Assembly (NCBI RefSeq): GCF_023078275.1
Contig: NC_062992.1
Location: forward strand, 12,971,706 to 13,035,705
Direction: 5' to 3'
Length of the DNA stretch: 64,000 nucleotides
From: Leguminivora glycinivorella
Lineage: Eukaryota; Arthropoda; Insecta; Lepidoptera; Tortricidae
Shown here piece by piece: positions 56,329 to 64,000 of the stretch. Made by a program: the position numbers and the translations under genes. How positions within the stretch are numbered: position 1 is the stretch's first letter; each line of letters begins with the position of its first letter. The notes under the pieces were generated by a model, which did no database searches, was not told the DNA's origin, and was given only the letters and a program-made list of their open reading frames with translations.

Positions 56329-57716
56329 CGGTTCTAGAAGAGGGAATCACAGCACTCCAAACGGCAACAGTTTATGCAAGCCCCATAGATGATAAGAATA
56401 AACAATTTAAATATAGGCTTCTTTTAGATCCAGGTTCCCAACGCTCTTATGTAACATTCCGGACTGCAAAGGAATTAAAACTTCCCGTCGAAGAAGAGAG
56501 TCATCTAGTAGTATTCACCTTCGGCGACGATCCTCCCAGAGAGATACATAGCCCAATAGTCACCCTTCATCTACTATCTAGAACAAACAAGAACATAGTA
56601 ATACAGGCTAACTGCGTAGAGCATATCTCCAGAGGTTATATACCTAATGTCAAGATGAAGAACTTACCGGAGTCATATACACTAGCGGACGACGGGTCGC
56701 TAAGCGGACCTGTACAGATCTTGGTTGGAAACGAATATTACTGCAACATAACTTACGAGAAAAAGGTACAACTGGATAGCAATTTGTTTCTAATCGACTC
56801 TGCACTTGGTTGGATAATTAGTGGTAGAGCAGAACCACAGCTTAGAGACGAGTCGTACGTAGTGACTTACACTCAGACTTGCATTGAAACGAAGCTTCAT
56901 CAGCCAGATCCACCTCTTTGTAATGGAGACATAAAGAGCCTTTGGGAACTAGAATGTATAGGTATTAGTGATTCCCCAAGAGCAACTAGAGAAGAAGAAG
57001 CCATCAAATATTTTAATGATACAACTTTAAAATTAAATAATCGTTACACGGTAAGCTGGCCTTGGATAACTTATCCACCGGATTTACCTAATAATTTTGG
57101 AATGGCTTTTGGTCGTTTATCAAGCTTATTGAAGCGTATGAATCAAGATACGTTATTAGCATACAGCGATACGTTTAAAGAACAATTAGATAAAGGTATA
57201 ATAGAAGTTGTACCTACTTCAAGAACGTCAACGGGTAACGTCGTTCACTACTTACCTTTCCATGGAGTACGTCACCGAGGAAAACCTATGAGAATAGTTT
57301 ATGATGCTAGCTCTAAGAGTAGCAAAGACACCAAGAGTCTGAACGAATGTTTGTACAGAGGACCACTCATGTTAGAAGACCTCACTGGCTTACTTATAAA
57401 ATTTAGAACTCATCGGATAGGTTTAACCTCAGATATTGAAAAGGCGTTTTTACAGATGGTGTTACACAAGAAGGATCGTGATGTAACCAGATTCTTGTGG
57501 CTCAAAGATACCTCTAAACCGGTATCTCAAGACAACCTACTATACCTTAGGTTTTGTAGAGTTCCATTTGGCGTCATTTCATCACCGTTTTTGCTTAATG
57601 CGACTATTAAGCACCACCTGTCCAACGCAGAAGATCAGCAAGTCAGACAGAAAGCAAATGACATATATGTGGATAACTTTGTTTCGGGTACCGACACTAC
57701 CCTAGTAGCATTTTGA
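56280..57716 (+). CDS. Pol of BEL/Pao retrotransposon, truncated (protease and RT)
   Basis: 478 residues in a different frame from gag. The start given is the first Met; real expression probably needs a frameshift in the overlap. Near residue 52 is LLDPGSQRSYVT, a DUF1758-type aspartic protease site with DPG where DSG/DTG is usual. RT motifs follow: RHRGKPMRIVYDAS, GLTSDIEKAFLQM, FCRVPFGVISSPFLL and the active-site box reading YVDN rather than YVDD. The frame stops eight codons later at the junction with unrelated repeats, so the RT thumb, RNase H and integrase are lost. Confidence 0.88.
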   Translation: MSFKFSEGYNGEESVLTVLEEGITALQTATVYASPIDDKNKQFKYRLLLDPGSQRSYVTFRTAKELKLPVEEESHLVVFTFGDDPPREIHSPIVTLHLLSRTNKNIVIQANCVEHISRGYIPNVKMKNLPESYTLADDGSLSGPVQILVGNEYYCNITYEKKVQLDSNLFLIDSALGWIISGRAEPQLRDESYVVTYTQTCIETKLHQPDPPLCNGDIKSLWELECIGISDSPRATREEEAIKYFNDTTLKLNNRYTVSWPWITYPPDLPNNFGMAFGRLSSLLKRMNQDTLLAYSDTFKEQLDKGIIEVVPTSRTSTGNVVHYLPFHGVRHRGKPMRIVYDASSKSSKDTKSLNECLYRGPLMLEDLTGLLIKFRTHRIGLTSDIEKAFLQMVLHKKDRDVTRFLWLKDTSKPVSQDNLLYLRFCRVPFGVISSPFLLNATIKHHLSNAEDQQVRQKANDIYVDNFVSGTDTTLVAF

Positions 57717-58440
57717 GTTGGCTGCTTGTTGGGCCTTTGTCCACCTTTAGGTTGGCCAACCGTCCGGCGTGTCACCCCTAGGAATAGAAGGACCAACGAT
57801 AGAATCAACAAGGGGCCAACTACGTCGGGCCAACTGCGTATTTATAGAAGAGGCCCTACCGTTGGCTAAACGTTATTTATTCAACTCTTAAACAAGTTGG
57901 GCCCACGTTGAAGATCCTACGTAGGGCCCTCACTCGATTTTCCACGTAGGGCCTTTGAAACATTTCCGACGAAGGCCCTACCTAATAGTTACAGCTGTTG
58001 GCCCTCAGTTTCTTGTCCATACATAGGGCCTTTCAGGTAGTATCTTCGGAGGCCCTACGGAATGGTAATAGCTGAAGGGCCATCCGTTGATTATCAACGT
58101 AGGGCCTTATAAACATCTCTGTCGGAGGGCCTACGTTAGGGTCTCTCAGGGTGCCTGTCCACTGGAGCGGAGCGAGGCAGCGGAACTATGAGCGAGGTAA
58201 AAATCTACCAATGGAATATCAGGAGCGGAGATTTTATGATATTCTATTGGTGGATTTTTACCTCGCTCACCGCTCCGCTGCCTCGCTCCACTCCAGTGGA
58301 CAGGCACCCTCAAGAGTTTCCTTCGGAGGCCCTATGGAATATGTCGCACCATTAGAATTGTACCGACCGTGCTAATTCTCATAAAAGTTGTATTTAAAAG
58401 TTAGGTCGGTACAATTCTAAAGGTGCGATGTATAAATAAG
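57717..58440. repeat. Array of GTAGGGCCT/AGGCCCTAC palindromic units
   Basis: About ten occurrences of (A)CGTAGGGCCTTT and its complement AAGGCCCTAC at roughly 55-65 bp spacing, so units can fold into hairpins. A MITE (58149-58310) interrupts it. At 58343-58425, TCGCACCATTAGAATTGTACC and its complement form a further inverted pair (arms of about 20 bp). Confidence 0.75.
58149..58310. mobile_element. Foldback MITE nested in the palindromic array
   Basis: GGGTGCCTGTCCACTGGAGC and its complement bound 162 bp. The arms continue through GCGAGGTAAAAATC. Confidence 0.88.
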
Positions 58441-58753
58441 GAATTTCAGAAAATGGGTAGTCACGGACTTAAATTGTTGATCCATTTCTAGCTCATTTTA
58501 TACTGGGCACGACATAGCTTAACTATGAAATAACAAAGTTATTGTGGCCTCTAAATGGCTCAACAATTAAAGACCGTGAGTGTGTACAACCAGTTAGCGT
58601 AAGATGTTAAAAAAAAAGGTCTGTGTCAGTTTTGTGACTTTAATTAATTTAAAAAATTTGTACACCAGTGTGAAATGACATACGTATTAAAGAAAGAGTA
58701 CAACACAATAATAAGTACACTGGTAACAATTTGGTGGTAGCAGCACAAAATAG

Positions 58754-58800
58754 CAGGCCGTCCCTATCGCACTATTTGTAAGTGCGATAGGGACGGCCTG
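58754..58800. repeat. Small perfect hairpin
   Basis: CAGGCCGTCCCTATCGCAC, a short loop, and its complement. Confidence 0.85.
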
Positions 58801-59042
58801 ATATTTTATCATCTATCGCGCGATCATGCTTCCCGTGCAGGTGGTAATAGGCTACTTGACCCTTTTTAAAGTCTTTCTTATATTATTAATTACTGTTCTA
58901 TGAACCGAAAAAAAATATTGCCATTATGACTTAATATTCCACAAAAAATATTTTCAAAATATACTTATACTTTAAATCAACAATTAATACAATTTTAATG
59001 GAGCCTTACTGGTCTTAATTAAGTACATATACTTCTATTAGT

Positions 59043-59332
59043 GACCGGCCACACCAGAGCGTCGCGTGTCTCGGGGCGCGCAACGGACGTCCGCGCCACG
59101 CCGCCTCAGTGTAATTCAAAAAACGTCTCCTCAGTACATTTTGTATAGGAAGGACGTAAGACGCGCCCCAGGTGGCGTGGCGGGGGCGTGGCGCGCGCCG
59201 CGCCGCTTGGCGGCGCGCCTTACGTCCTTCCTATACAAAATGTACTGAGACGCTTTTTGAATTACACTCAGGTGGCGTAGCGCGGACGTCCGTTGCACGC
59301 CCCGAGACACGCGACGCTCTGATGTGGCCGGT
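59043..59332. mobile_element. Foldback MITE (family F), GC-rich copy
   Basis: CCGGCCACACCAGAGCGTCG with its near complement at the far end. It contains ACATTTTGTATAGGAAGGAC and its inverted copy. The centre is very GC-rich (GGCGTGGCGCGCGCC). Confidence 0.88.
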
Positions 59333-59352
59333 ACCTTAGTCTTTGGCCATAC

Positions 59353-61385
59353 TTAATAGTATAACTTTGAGCTGACAAAGGGTATACATACAAAAGAGTC
59401 ATCATTATCACAAAAGTTGGGTAACAGTAAACACTTTTTGTGCAACTGTGACGAGATAATTTTTTTTCTGTTTGTGCCGTGACTAACTTTATAAATGCCT
59501 AATTTGCTACTTTCGATTGGTTCCACATAAAAATCGGATTTATTTAAGAAGGAATTACATTGCAAAATATAGTCATCAGACTTCGGACATTTTTTTATCT
59601 TCTTAATGACTACAATATCACCGTTTAAAGTTACGAAGCATGAATCCCCAAGACATGTACTTAGTACACAATTGTCAAAAATTGGGATTTTTTTATTATA
59701 CCTCCTTGCTTTTTAACTGGAATTGTTTTCTGAGGCAGACTATAATTGGACTTTTCACCCAGCCTCTTAGCAACTTGTTCTAGAGGCATGTTGTGTGAAC
59801 GAACTAATCGTTTTATTTTTGACATGAAATTTTCGAAAGGAAATGCAGAGAATAAATCTAATGATCCGAAATTATACACATCTGCTGCCAGATGCAAAAG
59901 ATTATGCACGTTATAAACAGTAAATTCTTCGCTATAGAATATTCGACTATTTTTTACAAAGCAATGCAAAAGGCTGTCAGCATAAGACCGCCACTGATCA
60001 TTTTGAGATATATCTTCACTGCATAGTATGTATATCGCGCAATGCAACATCATAAAATGTTTATAAATAGATCCATTCGGGAAAATTTTCTGCAATACAA
60101 CAGGACCTATATAGAGGACAAACGCTCTGAACTCGGTGGCTTTCCAATACTTAAATAATTTCAATGGCCGAGGACGCCTAGAAAACTCGGCAGGGTAATG
60201 ATTATGACAGAGTAGCAAGCGCCTAGATATTTCATCAATTTTGCGAATATTTAGTTTGCACTCTTTCGGTCCATTTTCAATCCAACAACGAATCATTTTT
60301 TTCACAACTCCTAGGCAAACTAGATGCATAAAATCGAGTGGTACTTGAGTGACCAACCCTACATCAAGTTCTGTTAGTATACTTTTTAAAATCTGATGGT
60401 CTTCATATTCTTGATTAACAAATCCAATATCAGTTCTAAGAGATAATTCAGATGAATATGGCCACACAGTTCTTCCAATATATACACCTTCTTGTTGACA
60501 CTTCTCACAAGCGTGCAAGGAATTGTGAGATTTGATACATTTTATAAATGCCCTAGCTGGTGCATCTGCTATGATGCAACTTACTCGAAATTCAAACTTT
60601 ACTCCATTAACATATAAACCATTCTGCTCTAACCGTAAACATTCTTCTACAAAGGGACGCAGAAATACAGCAGCATTGTTGGGCTTCGATTGCCCGTAAT
60701 AAAGTGCTACAATAAATGGCTGCTTGTCGGGAGATTGATCTAAAATACATAAAATGGGCCAAAAAGAATGAGTAGTACTAGAGTGTATCGGCAAACCATC
60801 GACATTAAGTGTTACTGATAAAAATGAACACTCTCTTTGTGACATTTTTCGTTGCATGAACGGGTAGTTTTTAGATGTTGTGCCTTTAGAAGCTCTTTCT
60901 ACTATATATATTTCAAGACCAAAGTATACATACGATCCACCAGCACAATCTATAACGTTTACATTACGCGGCGTTTCTAATAATGTTCGGGCATCCTTCG
61001 GTAAAGAAGGATGCCAAGGTTGCAACTTTTTTAGCAAATCGTTGAGAGCAGAGTGACTTATATTATGTTTCTTAGACCACAATACAAGAAAAGAATTAAT
61101 ATTATCCTCTGAATCAGATGGAACATCAATATCTCTTAAGGGTTCTTGAGTATAGTCATCAATTGAAATATTTGAATTAGAAGCTACGTCAATTGTACCG
61201 TAATCTTCCCTAATAGAACTGCGATCTGCACTTAAGAGTGATTCATGTTCAGTATTGGAATGAGAAGTGAGTAAACGTAACTCTTGTTTGATTTGTATTG
61301 TCTTACGAGCTAGACTTCGTTTTTTTGTTTTTTTTGTAACACCGTGTTTGCTACTGCTTGGCTCTTCGGGCTTCCCGTCCTCCAT
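59353..61385 (-). CDS. CMC/EnSpm-like transposase with a frameshift near the C-terminus
   Basis: A 574-residue frame runs 61385-59661. Landmarks: LNVDGLPIHSS (D196), IIADAPARAF (D275), a CxxC pair in HACEKC (293/296), DFMHLVCLGVVKKM (351-364) and KATEFRAF (E418). The MDxxHLxxLGV-type motif and the D, D, E spacing resemble the Transposase_21 (En/Spm, CMC) group. Catalytic assignment is inference. The frame ends just after a run of seven A, but the next frame (to 59353) continues with residues typical of the family's C-terminus (FVTLNGDIVVIKK, SSKLGIYKVSH), so a one-base slip at about 59690-59697 has cut the protein. The start lies in the last exon of the DUF4806 gene, overlapping it by 35 bp. 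Confidence 0.8.
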
Positions 61386-64000
61386 TGCGGTCTTTAGTGA
61401 ATCTGAACCAATTTGATATTATTTCTTGTATCTCAGCATCAGTAGCGTTGGCTGCAACCTGGTTCAACCGCACTGCGTCTATAAAAGATGTAAATACATA
61501 CGCAATTAGCTAAGGTCAATAAGGTCAGTTAGGGCAAGCAAGATTAAGAGTTTTGAATGATTCACGGTTATTTTCATTAGACTTATATTGCGGTCAATAT
61601 AAGTCTAATGAAAATAACCGTGAATACCTTTTTGATTTTTGTCGAGGTCCCGATATTTCGACGCAGTTGCATTAATCACGGTCTATATCCCGGTCAATAT
61701 AAGTCAAGCAAGATTAATTTAACTCTTAAATGCATGACCTTCACAAAGATTTATTCAAATTTGAAATTTGACATGCTGTAAATGAGTCAAAAACGCATGA
61801 TGCATATATACATCACTATGCATTTAAGGGTTAAATTGGAGACAGTCAAGTATCCATATCTTCTGCTGCCACTCGCTGACTAACAACTTATTGATCACAA
61901 AATGACTATCACACAAACGACCAGTTTGCAAAACTGCTAGCTGTTAATTCAGTATTTAGATGAATCTTATAATACAGATCGATAGAGCTCAAAATTGTGA
62001 GAAAAATGATATACCTATCAGCGGCGGCTGGTGAAAATTTCTGCTACACTGAGCAAAAAGAAACCACCTACCTTAACATTAGCTACTTTACTAGTACCTA
62101 AGTAATCAATTTTAGGCAAGCCGGTGGGAATCGGCTTGTATGGATCAGCCGCTGCTGATACCTATATACCTAACTGATTTTTGCCAAAATGGCTTTTAAG
62201 CCATTTAAACCCAAAGGTATATTTAAATATGTTTGATGCTCTGAGACAGACCCTTACCTCTTATAATTTTTATTAGTCCCAAGTCCTTGAGAGCTATTTT
62301 CTTATTTTTTCCTGTCCAATTACAAAGAACTGCCAAATTGTTTGAAAAAAGCTTTTCCAGTATTCTTCGTATTATAACAGGTATCTTGGGACCTCCCACG
62401 AGGCTTAGATGATTTATCTGAAAATGCAAAACATGCCGTAAATTAAACTTTTTAAGTAAAATAGTTTACGTGAACTATTTTCGAACAGCTGACTGAGGGC
62501 TGCCATCTCGCCGAGCATAAATTTGTGCTCGGGCGAGGCAAACGTGCTCGCATGAGCACGGAAGTTTTCCTCTCGAGGCACTGTCTCGCAAGACGTGCGG
62601 CCAGTGTGGTCGCGGCTAATCAGGTAACATGATTTTTTTTTTTATAAAAAAGAACTAGAAGACGGATGTCAATGCGGCAGTTTTAGTCAGGTGTTTGTAC
62701 GAGGGCCGTTCCGAAAGTTGTTAGCTGCTCAGGCTCTACTCATGAGATTTGAATAAAATTTATACTATTCTAGGGGATATTTCAATACCCATCATATTCA
62801 AAAGAAATTATGAGACTAATGAGAAGAATTCATTTTTTTTTACCAAAAGCGGTTTTATATGTAGTTACTGATATCTTAAAAAAATGTTTACGTTGGTGAG
62901 GCGTCGACGCGTCCTACTTAAACAAATTATACATACATCACCTTGGTCAATAATGAAAAATACCTCAAAACAGTATGAGCAAAATACAAATTGCATTATA
63001 CTAATTACACATGGCCTTGAGGACCCTCTAGCCATGGATGGTCACATATGACAAAGTAATAATAATAGATGACATACCAAAAGTTTTCTGTTCTCGGGAG
63101 CTGCGTTTATCCACTTTTCAATATCAATCAAGTCCTTGCTGTCCTCACATGGCAATGTTATTTCCCCTGGCAGTGAATGTTCCATCGAGACAGAAGATGA
63201 TCGCATCCTAATTAATATCTCATTCTGTGCGATTTGCATCTCTTTCAAGTCAGCTTCAATTCGAGCTAAGTGCTTAGCTATGACATCTGAAATTAATATA
63301 ATAATATAATGTTAGCAAATATTTACTTTAGGTATTCAAATTTACAACAGGGTAGTAAGGTAAAAATGCAGATGCAACTTATGAATGGCACTAAGAGTAG
63401 TTAACTCCTCTCACCTAAGGCTTGTGAATTTGGCTTCTCATTTATAAATGGTGTTATTGTCAAGTCTAGGTTATCCAGGCCACCTGAAAATAAAAAGATT
63501 TTTAAATTAGGTGATCATAATTAAGTCGTCATATTAACCTACTTAGTCTTAAAAGACCATATTCTTATCAAGTCTTAAAATGAATGAAACTGCAGACTGT
63601 CTCATAAACATATAAAGGAACTGTGTTACTAGGCTTGATGCATACTTCTTGATGCGAACAACTTAAAACAAGTTTAAAAATAATGATAAATCTATGAAAT
63701 TCATATCATCATGAAGACTGATCATCATAATACATGCCATAAAATATTTATTTTTAACTTGCGTTGGGTGTAGGTAGTAAAACATACTCACTTGGACTTT
63801 GCAGAAGCTGTGACACTTCACTGTCTGTAGTCTTCGCAGAGCTTTCCTTGGAATTTTCACGTATGCTCAGATCTGTATCATCATCACTTTTGTTCAGTTC
63901 TGTATATACCGGTCTAGAGCGTTGCTTTTGGGATTTTGAGCCGACAGGTGTAGATTGCACCGAAGAAGTTACTTGCTTCCGATAAGTCCTATTTTTTTCA
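61351..64000 (-). CDS. DUF4806-domain gene, 5' end outside window
   Basis: Minus-strand exons: from beyond 64000 to 63792, 63483-63415, 63286-63078, 62417-62258 and 61478-61351 (stop). All junctions are GT/AG and in frame. The first exon seen is Ser/Lys/Gln-rich (KSQKQRSRPVYTELNKSDDD). The third has a coiled-coil-like start (AKHLARIEADLKEMQ) and DIEKWINAAPENRKLL. The fourth has GGPKIPVIIRRILEKLF and NWTGKNKKIALKDLGL, the core of DUF4806, and the last ends NGGREARRAKQ. DUF4806 proteins are common beside insect transposases and are of unknown function. Co-location and overlap with the transposase ORF suggest that both belong to one element. Exon positions are well supported by phase. Confidence 0.8.
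61561..61624. repeat. Perfect 30-bp-arm palindrome in the last DUF4806 intron
   Basis: TTCACGGTTATTTTCATTAG with its exact complement at the far end, a total of 64 bp with a 4-base centre. Adjacent sequence (ACCTTTTTGATTTTTGTCGAG) has a relative at 28556-28580. Confidence 0.88.

Larger units (their letters stand above)
52155..57716 (+). mobile_element. BEL/Pao LTR retrotransposon, 3' truncated
   Basis: Intact gag (54970-56328) and the first part of pol (56280-57716) identify it. The 5' LTR and leader must lie in 52.1-54.9 kb. TGTTACCCC at 52155 is a candidate start, comparable with TGTTACACG of the first element, but I could not find the LTR end because no 3' copy is in the window. Pol breaks off in the RT at 57716 where a palindromic repeat array begins, so integrase, RNase H and the 3' LTR are missing. 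Not autonomous. Confidence 0.7.

Overview
The window looks like insect nuclear DNA, most likely from a moth or butterfly. Genes are split by introns with GT/AG signals, A+T content is high, a ZAD zinc-finger gene family (an arthropod expansion) is present, and the transposon load is very dense: BEL/Pao and DIRS-like retroelements, several LINE remnants, two SINE families and many foldback MITEs. No bacterial operon, CRISPR array or free-standing tRNA/rRNA gene is visible. The species cannot be named from the sequence.

Layout. (1) 1-10409: a BEL/Pao-type LTR retroelement whose two LTRs read as identical while its internal pol is riddled with stops; the 5' LTR carries a 0.94-kb insertion. (2) 11181-16147: a DIRS-like tyrosine-recombinase retroelement on the minus strand, with both inverted terminal repeats and the internal complementary region visible but broken ORFs. 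(3) 16545-29235: a plus-strand ZAD zinc-finger gene. Five small upstream exons are followed by three tandem copies of a two-exon 3' module, each encoding C2H2 fingers plus a paired-like double helix-turn-helix of Tc1/mariner-transposase type. All three modules have the same splice phases, so the shared N-terminus can join in frame to any of them. (4) 29965-30310: a dead C2H2 array. (5) 30858-41871: a complete 11-exon, 500-residue glycoside hydrolase family 1 gene with two partial exon duplications and introns full of repeats. (6) 45072-48416: a minus-strand gene with ten C2H2 fingers whose finger exon begins at the same splice boundary and with nearly the same residues as the modules in (3). 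(7) 52-57.7 kb: a second, better preserved BEL/Pao element with intact gag and a pol cut off in the reverse transcriptase. (8) 57.7-58.4 kb: a palindromic tandem array with a nested MITE. (9) 59353-64000: a minus-strand DUF4806 gene whose last exon overlaps, in another frame, the start of a CMC/EnSpm-like transposase ORF.

The most notable system is (3): a DNA-binding gene in which a captured transposase DNA-binding domain sits behind C2H2 fingers and the unit has been tripled as interchangeable 3' ends, an arrangement resembling lola-type alternative splicing. The related finger gene in (6) and the relic in (4) suggest the locus was once a larger zinc-finger cluster into which transposons expanded. 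Exon joins were inferred by eye from splice signals, phase and family resemblance; no transcript data were available.
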